Assembly: GCA_025163595.1 (NCBI GenBank)
Contig: CP104100.1
Coordinates: forward strand, 1,116,001 to 1,180,000
DNA: 64,000 bases
From: Phaeobacter sp. G2
Lineage (GTDB): Bacteria; Pseudomonadota; Alphaproteobacteria; Rhodobacterales; Rhodobacteraceae
Direction: 5' to 3'
Part shown: piece after piece, positions 26,011-35,209 of the stretch
How the letters are laid out: each line of letters opens with the position of its first letter
How positions within the stretch are numbered: the first letter of the stretch is position 1
Notes under the pieces: model-generated
What the model was told of the DNA's origin: nothing
The model's database searches: none
The model's input: only the letters and a program-made list of their open reading frames with translations
Position numbers and translations under genes: made by a program

Positions 26011-27077
26011 CCCTGGTCCCGGTCCTTCGCACCGGGGATGGCCGGGGGCGGCGGGGCTGGCAGTGGCTGCGACTGGGTCGTTGATCCGGGTCTTGATCCC
26101 ATCACCACGACATTGCCAACCTTGCGTCCGGTGTCCACGTAGCGATGGGCGGCGATCAGCTCGTCCAACCCATAGTGCCGGTCCATGAGAGGTGTCAAAA
26201 CGCCGCTGCGCGTTAGCACCAGCAGCTGGGTCAGCAAGTCCCGCAGCTGGTGCACGGGCTGCAGGCCCGCCGCTGAAAACTGTGCCCTGCGTCCCCCCCA
26301 GAGCCAGGTCGCCAGCGCAGCGCAAAGCAGTTTTGCGTCCAGAACCGGACAGAGATACCGCCCGCCCGCTGCCAGATTGTGCTTGAGCCGCCCAAAAGAA
26401 GACGCGCCTAGGGTGTCATAGATCACGTCAAATGTTTCGGCCGTGTCCGCGATATCAAGCCGGGTGTAGTCAATCACCTGCTGGGCCCCCAGAGCGCTGA
26501 CCTGCGCTGCGTTGCGGGTGCTGCAGGTGGCGGTGACTTCGGCGCCCAGATGGCGGGCGATCTGGATGGCCGCACTGCCCAAGCTGCCAGAGCCCCCCAG
26601 CACCAGCAGGCGCTGGCCGGGGTGCAGCTGGGCCACCTGCGTCAGAAAATGCAGCGAGGTCAACGGCCCATCGCAGAGCGTGCTGGCCTGTGCATGGGGC
26701 AGGCTGTCGGGTTTCTGCAGCAGCAGCGCGTCCTCTTCCAGGCAGATATGGCTGGCATTGGCTCCAAACGAAAGACCGCTTTCTCCAAAGACGGCATCGC
26801 CAACAGCAAAGCGTTTGACCCCAGGGCCGATTGCGGTGATCACACCGGACAGGCCGGTGCCAACCAGATTGTTGCGCGGGCGGGACAGGCCAAGGAAGGC
26901 GCGGGCAAATCGCGGCACGCCTGTGCGCATCATGCAATCCGCACGGGTCACGGCGGAGGCCTTGATCTCGATCTGCAGTTGCCGCCCCGTTGGGGGTTGT
27001 CGCGGCGGGGTCACAGGCTCCAGCACCTCAGGGTAGCCGTAGCGCGGGATCGCCCATGCATGATATGTTTCAGTCAT
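26007..27077 (-). CDS. Zinc-independent MDR-family alcohol dehydrogenase / quinone oxidoreductase
   Basis: 356 residues, medium-chain dehydrogenase/reductase fold. The N-terminal GroES-like part is about 1-130 and the Rossmann fold follows with V-L-G-G-S-G-S-L-G-S-A-A-I-Q-I-A near residue 155 (A-x2-G-x2-G type). The structural-zinc cysteines are absent, as in quinone-oxidoreductase-like and reticulon-4-interacting members. It reduces an activated carbonyl or enone with NADPH; substrate unknown. The C-terminus carries an extra Pro/Ala-rich tail of about 25 residues. Divergent from a LysR gene about 100 bp away, which probably controls it. Confidence 0.88.
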   Translation of the reverse strand: MTETYHAWAIPRYGYPEVLEPVTPPRQPPTGRQLQIEIKASAVTRADCMMRTGVPRFARAFLGLSRPRNNLVGTGLSGVITAIGPGVKRFAVGDAVFGESGLSFGANASHICLEEDALLLQKPDSLPHAQASTLCDGPLTSLHFLTQVAQLHPGQRLLVLGGSGSLGSAAIQIARHLGAEVTATCSTRNAAQVSALGAQQVIDYTRLDIADTAETFDVIYDTLGASSFGRLKHNLAAGGRYLCPVLDAKLLCAALATWLWGGRRAQFSAAGLQPVHQLRDLLTQLLVLTRSGVLTPLMDRHYGLDELIAAHRYVDTGRKVGNVVVMGSRPGSTTQSQPLPAPPPPAIPGAKDRDQG

Positions 27078-27178
27078 CGCTCTGCCTTACTCAGTCGGAG
27101 TTCGGGGGCTGCATGGCGGATTATTTGCGTTCCGAAAATGGCTTGAAATGATCCAGCATGGATTGATAATGTTCCGGC

Positions 27179-28063
27179 ATGTTGGATTGGAAACCGCTCC
27201 CCGCCTTTTTGGCTGTCGCCAGGCATGGCTCGCTTCGGGCCGCAGCAGAGGCCATCGACAGCACCCATGCCACCCTGCGCCGTCAGGTAGAGGCCCTGGA
27301 GGCCGGGCTGCGGGTGCAACTGTTTCGGCGCGGTGGTGATGGGCTGCATTTGACCGCCGCCGGGCGGGCGCTGCTGCCGCAAGCGCTGGAGGCAGAGGCG
27401 ACTTTGCTCAAAGGGTTTAATGCGGTGCAGGGGTTGGACCGGGAGGCGACCGGGAGAGTGCGCTTGTCTGCGGATCCGATGACGGCGCATTATCTTTTGG
27501 CGCCGATCCTCGCCGAATTCAGCAAGCTCTACCCGGATATTCACATTGATCTGAGCCTGTCCTTTGGCATCGAGTCCATTGAAAACCACGAAACCGATGT
27601 CTCGATCCGCCATGTTCTGCAGGTCGAGGACGCGGCAGTTGGCCGTCGCCTGTTCCCACTGTCGCTGGGGATATATGCGGCGCGGGACTATATCGAACGG
27701 GTCTTGCCCGGCGCCGGGCCAAAGGGCCAGGGGTTGAGCTGGATCGGCTATGGGGCGGAACCAAGCCTGTTGGACATGATCGCCAGCTCGCCTTTTCCCG
27801 AGGCCAAGATACGCCACGCCATTCCCGACCCGCAGATGCATTTGCACATGGCGCGGGCTGGGGCCGGGATGACCTTTTTAGCCAGCTGGGTGCAAAAAGA
27901 ATTCCCCGAATTGCAGCGGGTGCCGGGCACAGAACTGAACCAGGACCGTTCTACCTGGTTGCTGTTGCATGGTGATCTGCGCCGGGTTTTACGCGTGCGC
28001 CTGCTGGTGGATTATCTGCACGCCGCCCTGCAGGAACGGCGCGCAGATTTTATCGGAACCTGA
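27179..28063 (+). CDS. LysR-family transcriptional regulator
   Basis: 294 residues. The N-terminal winged helix is L-P-A-F-L-A-V-A-R-H-G-S-L-R-A-A-A-E-A-I-D-S-T-H-A-T-L-R-R-Q-V, and the effector domain runs from about residue 90. The S-T-H-A-T-L-R-R recognition helix differs from the common S-Q-P-A-V-S, as in the group that regulates a divergent dehydrogenase or membrane gene. The divergent MDR dehydrogenase is the likely target. Effector unknown. Confidence 0.9.
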   Translation: MLDWKPLPAFLAVARHGSLRAAAEAIDSTHATLRRQVEALEAGLRVQLFRRGGDGLHLTAAGRALLPQALEAEATLLKGFNAVQGLDREATGRVRLSADPMTAHYLLAPILAEFSKLYPDIHIDLSLSFGIESIENHETDVSIRHVLQVEDAAVGRRLFPLSLGIYAARDYIERVLPGAGPKGQGLSWIGYGAEPSLLDMIASSPFPEAKIRHAIPDPQMHLHMARAGAGMTFLASWVQKEFPELQRVPGTELNQDRSTWLLLHGDLRRVLRVRLLVDYLHAALQERRADFIGT

Positions 28064-28097
28064 CCTACCGGTAGGGCCGTTCTTTCCTTAGGGCCAT

Positions 28098-29114
28098 CTA
28101 TTGAATAACGGCGCTGATCCATTCTTTCAGAAAGGTGCGCCGTTTGAGCCTGTCCAGATAGGTCATTAGGGCAGGCCCCAGCGTGATTGCCGATTGGGGC
28201 GGGGAGCCGGATTCCGGTATCAGGGGCGGCAAGGGAAAAGCCCCGGGGTCCAATGGGGCGGACTGGATTTTGAGTAGATGGCGAATAAAATCCCCGGCGT
28301 GCCCTGGCTGTGTGGTTCCGGCGGAAACAAAGCCGCTGCGCATCATGGTGATGGGGAAATCAGCGGGCAGAATGACGGCCAGATCATCGGTGTCGGTGGT
28401 GCGGGCGGAGGCATAGCTGCCAAGCACATTATAGGCGACAGCGATCTTACCATTTTGCAGGTCGGTGATCATATCGCCGGAACAGCAATACAGATGGGTG
28501 CCCAGATTGCCCATGACCTCCATCAGCCGCCAATAGGTTTCAGAGGCTCGGGCATCCTGGGTGGCAAAAAGATACCCCAGCCCGGAATGGCGAATGTCGT
28601 AGGTCCCTAACCTGTTGCGGAAGATCTCGGGGCGGCTGCGCAGGGCCTGGATCAGGTCCTGGCGGGTTTGTGGCAGTGGATGACCGGCAAAATCGGCGCG
28701 CCGGATGACAATGGCTGCGGGTTCCGTGGTAAAGGCAAACAGGCTCTGCCGCCACTGGGCCCAATCGGGTGTGGTGACATCTTCAATCGCCAAAGCATGT
28801 CCATCATTGGCCAGCTTGAACTGCAAATCCATGGCGCTGGAAATGACCAGATCAAACTGGCTGGGATCCTGGCGGAAAATGCGGTCAATCTCAGCTGTTC
28901 CCGAGACAAAGTATTCGATGGACAGATCGGGCCGCTGGGCAAGGAAGCTGGTGATGATGGGCGCAAAAAAGGATCCGTCGGTGCTCGATAGAATCCTGAG
29001 TGTCTGGCCGCCATTACTGCCGCGAAACATTACCCGCTCTTCCCAGGTGTTCTGGGCCTGTGCAGCTGTCATCAGTGGCAGAAGGGCGAGTATCAGAGCG
29101 AAAATAACACGCAT
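28098..29114 (-). CDS. Extracellular substrate-binding protein co-transcribed with tctDE
   Basis: 338 residues with signal peptide MRVIFALILALLPLMTAAQA. The mature part has the layout of a type-II periplasmic binding protein of the iron/spermidine-like group: L-R-I-L-S-S-T-D-G-S-F-F-A-P-I near the start, then D-L-V-I-S-S-A-M-D-L-Q and V-A-Y-N-V-L-G-S-Y-A. It is the third gene of the tctD-tctE operon, overlapping tctE by 22 bases, and has no ABC or other transporter partner of its own here. A likely role is to bind a ligand and hand it to the TctE sensor, i.e. a three-component signalling set; that is inference from position. Confidence 0.8.
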   Translation of the reverse strand: MRVIFALILALLPLMTAAQAQNTWEERVMFRGSNGGQTLRILSSTDGSFFAPIITSFLAQRPDLSIEYFVSGTAEIDRIFRQDPSQFDLVISSAMDLQFKLANDGHALAIEDVTTPDWAQWRQSLFAFTTEPAAIVIRRADFAGHPLPQTRQDLIQALRSRPEIFRNRLGTYDIRHSGLGYLFATQDARASETYWRLMEVMGNLGTHLYCCSGDMITDLQNGKIAVAYNVLGSYASARTTDTDDLAVILPADFPITMMRSGFVSAGTTQPGHAGDFIRHLLKIQSAPLDPGAFPLPPLIPESGSPPQSAITLGPALMTYLDRLKRRTFLKEWISAVIQ

Positions 29115-30469
29115 GCGCCGCCTCCTGTAAGGTTGGACAGGGTTAGCTTTCCACCATGGGCAATGGCGACATCCTGCGCAATCGTCAGCCCCAGGCCTGA
29201 GCCGATTGTCCCGGCTGCGTTATTGCCGCGTGAAAACCGCAGGGCCAGATCGGAGATTTCATCGGGGGGAAACCCAGGCCCCTGATCACGGATTTCCACC
29301 TGTGGCCGGGGGTGAGCGGTCACCCGAATGTCTATGGTGCTTTCGCTTGGGGAATACTTCAAGGCATTGTCGATCAGGTTGCGAATGGCATTTTGCAGTA
29401 GGATGGGATCGCCCTGACAGTGGACCGGCTGATCTACATGAAACCGCAGATCAATGTCTTTCATTTCCGCAACCGGCGCGAGGCGCAGCACCAGATCCTG
29501 TACCAGATCGACCAGATCCAATTGCTGGTATTCCAGCTGGTCGGCGCGAAAGGTGATCATGGCGTGATCCAGCAGTTGCCCCGCCGCGCGCGAGCTTTCG
29601 TCGATGGCCCGGATCATCGACCTGAGCGCCTGGCGGTTTTGCTCTTTGTCGACCCGCTGGAGGGTGGTTTCGGCATAGGAGCGCACCGTGGCAAGCGGGG
29701 TGCGCACCCGATGGGCTGCCTCGGCGATGAAGTCTTCGGATTGGGTCAGCGATTGATTGAGCCGGGCCATTAACCTGTTGAGAGCCCCCACCAGCGGCAG
29801 CATCTCGGTGGGCACGGGTTTGCTAACGGGGCTTAGATCCTGGGGGCCGCGCCGGGCGACCGAGGTGGCGAGGCGATTGAGCGGCGCAATGGTGATGGAG
29901 GTGACCCAAAAGGACAACAGCACCACCAACACAAAGAAGCCCATGCCAAAGGAGGCAACATTGCGCGAGATGGCATTCAGCCGGTCCGAGAGCGCGTCCT
30001 GGGTCTGCGCCACGGAAACGGTGATGTGGGTTTTGACGTCGGCGCCGAGCAGGGTGCGCGAGGCGGTTGAGATACGGATGGGCTTGCCGATGAACGCAGC
30101 GGTTTGATAATGGCGTTCGCCGCTGTCGGGGCTGTCAGCACTGTCTGGCCGCGGCAGATCCGCATAGCCCGACAGCAATTGGTCATCCCGGTAGATGGCG
30201 TAAAATACCCGGTCATGGGCTGGTGTGGTCAGCATCGAAAAAGAGGCATAGGGAAAGTCGATCTCCACCTGATCATCACGCAGCACGGCGGCATCCAGAA
30301 TAGAGGAGACCGAGGCCCCGAGGATGCTGTCTTGCCCCTGTTGCGCGATTTGGGCAGCGTAGTTTCTGACCACCAGAAACAGCAGCAAAGCCAACAGTGA
30401 GGCCCCGCCGATAAGGGTCACAGCCAGCCGGTTGCGCAGGGAACCCGAGATTTGCGGGGGGTCAATCAT
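29093..30469 (-). CDS. tctE: Sensor histidine kinase, TctE-type
   Basis: 458 residues. TM1 is about 15-33, the periplasmic sensor about 35-165, TM2 about 170-192, then HAMP. The dimerisation/phosphoacceptor box is F-I-A-E-A-A-H-R-V-R-T-P-L-A near residue 245, with the invariant His. ATPase boxes: N-L-I-D-N-A-L-K-Y-S (N), D-Q-G-P-G-F (G1) and G-S-G-L-G-L-T-I-A (G2). Its start overlaps the response-regulator stop by eight bases. With TctD it is expected to switch on the divergent tctCBA genes when a tri- or dicarboxylate is present. Confidence 0.93.
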   Translation of the reverse strand: MIDPPQISGSLRNRLAVTLIGGASLLALLLFLVVRNYAAQIAQQGQDSILGASVSSILDAAVLRDDQVEIDFPYASFSMLTTPAHDRVFYAIYRDDQLLSGYADLPRPDSADSPDSGERHYQTAAFIGKPIRISTASRTLLGADVKTHITVSVAQTQDALSDRLNAISRNVASFGMGFFVLVVLLSFWVTSITIAPLNRLATSVARRGPQDLSPVSKPVPTEMLPLVGALNRLMARLNQSLTQSEDFIAEAAHRVRTPLATVRSYAETTLQRVDKEQNRQALRSMIRAIDESSRAAGQLLDHAMITFRADQLEYQQLDLVDLVQDLVLRLAPVAEMKDIDLRFHVDQPVHCQGDPILLQNAIRNLIDNALKYSPSESTIDIRVTAHPRPQVEIRDQGPGFPPDEISDLALRFSRGNNAAGTIGSGLGLTIAQDVAIAHGGKLTLSNLTGGGACVLFSL

Positions 30470-31127
30470 GGTCCAGCCGATAGCCTAGCCCGCGGTGGGT
30501 GGTGATCTTTAGGCCAGAGCCTTCGAGATGTTTGCGCAGCCGCGCGATATAGACCTCAACAGCATTCTCCGAGACATCCTCGTCGTAGGAAAACAGCCGG
30601 TCCGCCAGTTTCTGCTTGGGGAAAATTTGCCCCGGCGCATTGAACAACACTTCCAGCAAACGCAACTCTCGATTGCGCAGATTCACCACTTTGTCACAGA
30701 CGGTGACCACCCCGGCGACCGGGTTGAAACTCACGTCGGCAAGCTGCAAAACCGCCTGCGATGTGCCGGTCTTACGGCGCAACACCGCCCGACAACGCGC
30801 CTGCAGTTCTTCGTGATCAAAGGGTTTGGTTATGTAGTCATCGGCGCCCAGATCCAGCACGCTGATTCTGTCCGAGACCTGCGACCGGGCGGTCAGAACA
30901 ATCACAGCTGTGTCGCGTTTCTGCTCCCTATGCTGTTTGAGAAAGCTGCGGCCGTCGCCGTCAGGCAGCATGATGTCGAGCAGGATCAGATCGTAATCTC
31001 CGGTCTGCGAAAAGGCGATTGCATCGTCAATTCTTCCTGCATGATCAATGGTATGGCCATCCAGGTGCATACGTGCACAAATCGCTTTTGCCAGATCCAT
31101 ATTGTCTTCGACCAAAAGGAATTTCAT
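30462..31127 (-). CDS. tctD: Response regulator, TctD-type (OmpR family)
   Basis: 221 residues. The receiver domain is 1-115 with phosphoacceptor Asp in L-I-L-L-D-I-M-L-P-D and conserved Lys in I-T-K-P-F-D. The OmpR-type winged helix is about 125-220, ending in L-E-G-S-G-L-K-I-T-T-H-R-G-L-G-Y-R-L. First gene of the tctD-tctE-binding-protein operon, divergent from tctC with 106 bp between starts, where its operator should lie. Confidence 0.94.
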   Translation of the reverse strand: MKFLLVEDNMDLAKAICARMHLDGHTIDHAGRIDDAIAFSQTGDYDLILLDIMLPDGDGRSFLKQHREQKRDTAVIVLTARSQVSDRISVLDLGADDYITKPFDHEELQARCRAVLRRKTGTSQAVLQLADVSFNPVAGVVTVCDKVVNLRNRELRLLEVLFNAPGQIFPKQKLADRLFSYDEDVSENAVEVYIARLRKHLEGSGLKITTHRGLGYRLDHD

Positions 31128-31233
31128 GCGCTCTTTTCACTTTTTTCATCGCGTGACAGCTCGGTGACAGCTTCTCATGTTTGTCTCTCTCAACTGAGCC
31201 GCCTTTCGGACAGTTGTCAAATGGGAGGAAATC

Positions 31234-32232
31234 ATGATGACAATCAAGATGGGCCGTCGCGCCCTGATAGCGAGTGTAGTTGCGACCTTGAGCCTGGTTG
31301 GGAGCCTGGCCACTCCGGTCTTGGCCGAGGGCCATAAAACGCTTGAGAGCATTCACTTTCTGATCCCCGGTGGGGCCGGTGGCGGTTGGGACGGCACTGC
31401 ACGTGGAACGGGTGAGGCCCTGACCAAGGCGGGGCTGGTGGCAACTGCGTCCTATGAAAACATGTCCGGCGGCGGCGGCGGCAAGGCCATCGGCTATTTG
31501 ATCGAAAATGCCGAGAGCAACCACGGCACCTTGATGGTCAACTCGACCCCGATCGTGATCCGCTCGCTTACCGGGGTGTTCCCGCATAACTTTCGCGATC
31601 TGACGCTGGTGGCTGGAACCATCGGCGATTACGCCGCCATTGTTGTCGGCAAGGACAGCCCGGTGAATTCCATGAGCGATCTGCTGGCGGCCTATGATGC
31701 CAACCCATCGAAAACCGCCATTGGTGGCGGCTCTGTTCCGGGCGGTATGGATCATCTGGTTGCAGCCATGGTGATGGAGGCTGCAGGCAAAGACGCGCTG
31801 GAGGTTAAATATATTCCCTATGACGCCGGCGGTAAGGCCATGGCGGCGCTGCTTTCGGGCGAGATCGCAGCCCTGTCGACGGGATTTTCCGAGGCGATTA
31901 ACCTGGCCAATGCCGGGGAAGTCAAAATCATCGGTGTCACCTCTGACGCGCGCGTTGGCGTGGCGCCGGATGTGATGACCATGAAGGAGCAGGGCATCGA
32001 CACCAGCTTTGTCAACTGGCGCGGCTTCTTTGCGGCTCCCGGCCTGTCTGAGGACAAGCTGGCGATGTATCAGGACGCCCTGGCCAAGATGTATGACACG
32101 CCCGAGTGGGAAGAGGTCCGCGCCCGCAATGGTTGGGTCAACATCCATAACTCAGGCGATGATTTCAAAGGCTTCCTGGAAGAACAGGAACAAGTCATTG
32201 GCGATCTGATGAAAAAGCTGGGCTTCCTGTAG
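31234..32232 (+). CDS. tctC: Tripartite tricarboxylate transporter substrate-binding protein TctC
   Basis: 332 residues. Signal peptide 1-32 (cleavage near V-L-A-E-G). The mature protein starts with I-H-F-L-I-P-G-G-A-G-G-G-W-D-G-T-A-R-G, the TctC/BugE ligand loop, and continues with V-E-N-M/Y-E-N-M-S-G-G-G-G-G-K-A-I-G-Y, the second conserved loop. It binds a carboxylate in the periplasm and delivers it to TctAB. Separated from tctB by a hairpin-containing gap of 77 bp, which usually lets tctC be made in excess. Confidence 0.93.
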   Translation: MMTIKMGRRALIASVVATLSLVGSLATPVLAEGHKTLESIHFLIPGGAGGGWDGTARGTGEALTKAGLVATASYENMSGGGGGKAIGYLIENAESNHGTLMVNSTPIVIRSLTGVFPHNFRDLTLVAGTIGDYAAIVVGKDSPVNSMSDLLAAYDANPSKTAIGGGSVPGGMDHLVAAMVMEAAGKDALEVKYIPYDAGGKAMAALLSGEIAALSTGFSEAINLANAGEVKIIGVTSDARVGVAPDVMTMKEQGIDTSFVNWRGFFAAPGLSEDKLAMYQDALAKMYDTPEWEEVRARNGWVNIHNSGDDFKGFLEEQEQVIGDLMKKLGFL

Positions 32233-32262
32233 CACCCAACTGGGTGAGCAAACGACATGTGG

Positions 32263-32282
32263 CAAGGCGGGCTACCGCCTTG
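32263..32282 (+). promoter_or_regulatory. Intercistronic hairpin after tctC
   Basis: Perfect 8-bp arms caaggcgg/ccgccttg with a 4-nt loop, between the tctC stop and the tctB ribosome site, with no T-run. Likely stabilises the tctC mRNA end or attenuates read-through, giving more binding protein than membrane subunits. Confidence 0.6.
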
Positions 32283-32309
32283 TCACCTTTGAAGGGCAGG
32301 GAGGGGAAA

Positions 32310-32792
32310 ATGGCTCTTGATCGCTGGATCGCACTGATCCTGTTAAGTATTTGTCTGGCCTATGGATATACGGCCTGGTTCACCATGGACAGCAGTCTTG
32401 CGCCGTTCATGAAACGCAACCCGATCTGGCCCAGCACCTTTCCCAAGGTTCTGTCCATTCTTGGCGTGATCGCCTGCTGTACCATCCTGTTTGGACTGGA
32501 AAAGAGCGAGGAAAAGCCCGCCGAGATCAATTACCGCCGGTTGGGGGACTATCATCTGAGCCAGGCACTGATGCTGCTGGGGCTGATGGTAGCCTATGCG
32601 CTGTGCCTGCGCCCTGTCGGGTTTATTGTCTCGACCTCTGCCTTTCTTATTCTCGGGGCCGCTATTCTGGGCGAACGGGGCTGGCGCTATCTGCTGCCGA
32701 TTGCCCTGATAGCGACTCTGGTGGTTTGGTATTTAGTTCAGCAGGTCTTGGGTATCTACATGCGCCCGCTGCCTGGTTTCTGGGGAGGTTGA
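32310..32792 (+). CDS. tctB: Tripartite tricarboxylate transporter small membrane subunit TctB
   Basis: 160 residues from the ATG at 32310, which has GAGGGG four bases upstream; the frame is open 22 codons further but without such a site. Four hydrophobic segments (about 7-25, 40-60, 80-105, 125-148) match TctB, the poorly conserved small subunit that works with TctA. Ends one base before the tctA start. Confidence 0.9.
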   Translation: MALDRWIALILLSICLAYGYTAWFTMDSSLAPFMKRNPIWPSTFPKVLSILGVIACCTILFGLEKSEEKPAEINYRRLGDYHLSQALMLLGLMVAYALCLRPVGFIVSTSAFLILGAAILGERGWRYLLPIALIATLVVWYLVQQVLGIYMRPLPGFWGG

Positions 32793-32793
32793 T

Positions 32794-34308
32794 ATGCTTG
32801 AAGGACTGTTAATTGGCCTGCAAACGGCCCTCTCGGTACAGAATCTGCTGATGGTGATTGGCGGCTGCCTGATCGGCACCTTTATCGGCATGTTGCCGGG
32901 GCTGGGGCCGATGTCGATCATTGCCATCATGATCCCGGTGGCGATCTCGATGGGGGATCCGTCGGCGGCTCTGATCCTGCTGGCGGGGGTCTATTACGGC
33001 GCCATCTTTGGCGGCTCGACCTCGTCAATCCTGCTGAATGCGCCGGGGGTGGCGGGAACTGTCGCCTCCAGTTTTGATGGCTATCCGATGGCGCGGCAAG
33101 GCAAGGCGGGCAAGGCGCTGACCATTGCTGCCATCGCCAGCTTTGCCGGCGGCACCATTGGTGCGCTGCTGCTGATGATCTTTGCCCCGGCCTTGTCTTC
33201 GGTGGCGCTGTTGTTTCACTCGCCCGAGTATTTTGCCCTGATGGTTGTTGGTCTGTCGGCGATTGCCGCCTTTGCCGGCACCGGACAGGTGGCCAAGGCG
33301 CTGTTGATGACCACGTTGGGATTGATCATGGCCACCGTTGGCGAAGGCGCGCTGTTCAATCTGCCACGGTTCACCATGGGGTTGATGGATCTTCAGTCGG
33401 GGTTTGGGTTTATCACCCTGGCAATGGCGATGTTTGCCCTGCCAGAGGCGCTGTTTCTGGTGCTAAAGCCCAAAACCGCGCAGGATGCCGATAGCGGCGC
33501 GATCACCGATCTGCGCATCAGCCGGGCAGAGGCAAAATCCATTGCGCCAGTCATCGGGCGGCAGTCCATCCAGGGCTTCTTTATTGGTGTCCTGCCGGGG
33601 GCGGGGGCCACCATCGCCAGCTTTCTGGGCTATGCGGTAGAGCGCAGCCTGGCGCCCAAGCAGGAACAGGATCAATTTGGCAAAGGCTCGATCAAGGGGC
33701 TGGCAGCGCCAGAAAGCGCCAATAACGCCGCCTGCACCGGATCCTTTGTACCGCTGCTGACCCTGGGTATTCCGGGCTCTGGCACCACGGCGATTTTGCT
33801 GGGGGCTTTGGTTGCGCTGAACGTGACGCCGGGGCCGCGGTTGATGATCGACCAGCCAGAAGTGTTCTGGGCGGTGATCATGTCGATGTTCATTGGCAAC
33901 CTGGTACTGCTGATCCTGAACCTGCCGCTGATCCCCTATATTGCCAAGGTGCTGTCGGTTCCGCGCAGTTATCTGATCCCCTTCATTCTCTTCTTTACCC
34001 TGATGGGGGCCTATATCGGCCAGAACAACGCAACCGAGCTGTTGCTGCTGGTGGGCTTTGGGGTCTGTGCCACGGCGCTGCGCTTTGCCGATTATCCGCT
34101 GGCGCCGCTGCTGATCGGCTTCATCCTGGGCGGCATGCTCGAAGATAACTTTTCGCGCTCCATGCAGCTCTATGATGGCGCCGCCTTTATCTGGGAGCGG
34201 CCGCTGACGCTGGGCTTGTTGGTCTGTGCGGCGCTGCTGGTGCTGCTGCCCAGCTACCGCGCACGTCGGGCCCGGCTGCGGGCGCAGGGCGTGGCAGAGG
34301 GAGACTGA
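32794..34308 (+). CDS. tctA: Tripartite tricarboxylate transporter large membrane subunit TctA
   Basis: 504 residues with 10-12 membrane helices. The N-terminal family signature is G-T-F-I-G-M-L-P-G-L-G-P-M-S, followed by Y-G-A-I-F-G-G-S-T-S-S-I-L-L-N-A-P-G, and the internal repeat G-V-L-P-G-A-G-A-T-I-A-S-F recurs near residue 270. T-L-G-I-P-G-S-G-T-T-A is the last hallmark. It is the ion-coupled permease of the tctCBA system; the driving ion and exact substrate (citrate, tricarballylate or dicarboxylate) are not evident. A strong hairpin follows the gene. Confidence 0.95.
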   Translation: MLEGLLIGLQTALSVQNLLMVIGGCLIGTFIGMLPGLGPMSIIAIMIPVAISMGDPSAALILLAGVYYGAIFGGSTSSILLNAPGVAGTVASSFDGYPMARQGKAGKALTIAAIASFAGGTIGALLLMIFAPALSSVALLFHSPEYFALMVVGLSAIAAFAGTGQVAKALLMTTLGLIMATVGEGALFNLPRFTMGLMDLQSGFGFITLAMAMFALPEALFLVLKPKTAQDADSGAITDLRISRAEAKSIAPVIGRQSIQGFFIGVLPGAGATIASFLGYAVERSLAPKQEQDQFGKGSIKGLAAPESANNAACTGSFVPLLTLGIPGSGTTAILLGALVALNVTPGPRLMIDQPEVFWAVIMSMFIGNLVLLILNLPLIPYIAKVLSVPRSYLIPFILFFTLMGAYIGQNNATELLLLVGFGVCATALRFADYPLAPLLIGFILGGMLEDNFSRSMQLYDGAAFIWERPLTLGLLVCAALLVLLPSYRARRARLRAQGVAEGD

Positions 34309-34318
34309 CCCAAAAGCA

Positions 34319-34352
34319 GGCCACAGCCCGGGCAACCCCCCGGGCTGTGGCC
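34319..34352. terminator. Bidirectional terminator between tctA and rhomboid gene
   Basis: Perfect 14-bp arms ggccacagcccggg and complement with a 6-nt loop, located between convergent genes. No T-run on the plus strand, but stem stability is very high. Confidence 0.75.
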
Positions 34353-34384
34353 GCCTTGGAACCAAAAGGTTTGGAATTCTGAAC

Positions 34385-34930
34385 TTAGGCTCGGCGGCTC
34401 AGGCTGTAGCCTGCAAAGATCCCCGCGGCACAGCCAAACAGATGGGCCTCCCAGCTGACACCGGGTTGTCCCGGCAGGATCCCCCAGATCATCGTGCCAT
34501 ATACCAGGGCCACCCCAATGGTGACCAGCAGAGGCACCAGTTGCCGGGTCATCACCCCCCGGGTGAGCAAAAATCCGAACCAGCCAAAGATCAACCCCGA
34601 GGCTCCCACATGTATCGCGGATGCACCAAAGAGCCAGACGCCGAAACCGCCTAGCACGGTGATAAGCACCGAAGCCTTGAAAACCAGCCTCGGGGCGGTG
34701 GCCGCCAGAAGGCCGCCGAGAATGACCAATGGGGCGGTATTGGCGGCAGCGTGGCTCAAAGAGCCGTGCAGAAACGGCATGAACAGGATCCCGTCCAAAC
34801 CGCCAATGGAGCGGGGGAGCAGTCCGAATACTGGGTTGAGCGCGTAGCCAGAGACCAGGTTCACCACCTCGACCACCCAGATTATCGCCAATACGACTGC
34901 CAGCCAAAGGAACCGTTCCAAAACCACCAC
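34385..34930 (-). CDS. Rhomboid-family intramembrane serine protease
   Basis: 181 residues with six membrane helices. The catalytic serine is in G-A-S-G-L-I-F-G (GxSG) and the catalytic histidine in E-A-H-L-F-G-C-A-A-G. H-G-S-L-S-H-A-A-A-N is the conserved N-terminal loop with the oxyanion Asn. It cleaves transmembrane substrates in the inner membrane; substrate unknown. Monocistronic, convergent with tctA. Confidence 0.93.
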   Translation of the reverse strand: MVVLERFLWLAVVLAIIWVVEVVNLVSGYALNPVFGLLPRSIGGLDGILFMPFLHGSLSHAAANTAPLVILGGLLAATAPRLVFKASVLITVLGGFGVWLFGASAIHVGASGLIFGWFGFLLTRGVMTRQLVPLLVTIGVALVYGTMIWGILPGQPGVSWEAHLFGCAAGIFAGYSLSRRA

Positions 34931-35209
34931 CCGTGCACTATCTGTTTCACCGGTTGGGTAGCACAGCCCGCGGCGGCAAGAAATACTCTATTGATAGCCA
35001 GGTTGCAGCCCGTGACAGGCTTGGCAGTAGCGCCTGTTGTGGGGTGTTCTTTGGACCAACTCTCTGAACACTGGCCGGTCCGGCGTTGTCACGACGCGGT
35101 GACAAACCACGCCCAAGTGCATAAATTGGCTTGCTTGGGCGGCCTATCATTGGCAGCTTGCGGCGGATGGGGTTCCAGGTTCAGGAACGTCGCACAAAGC
35201 AAGGCTTCT

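Noticed and set aside
31045..32148. 367-codon frame antisense to tctC
   Set aside because: Overlaps both tctC and the tctD-tctC promoter region; shadow frame.
34751..35209. N-terminal extension of the MFS gene
   Set aside because: This part is antisense to the rhomboid gene and then non-coding; the membrane protein starts at 35210.
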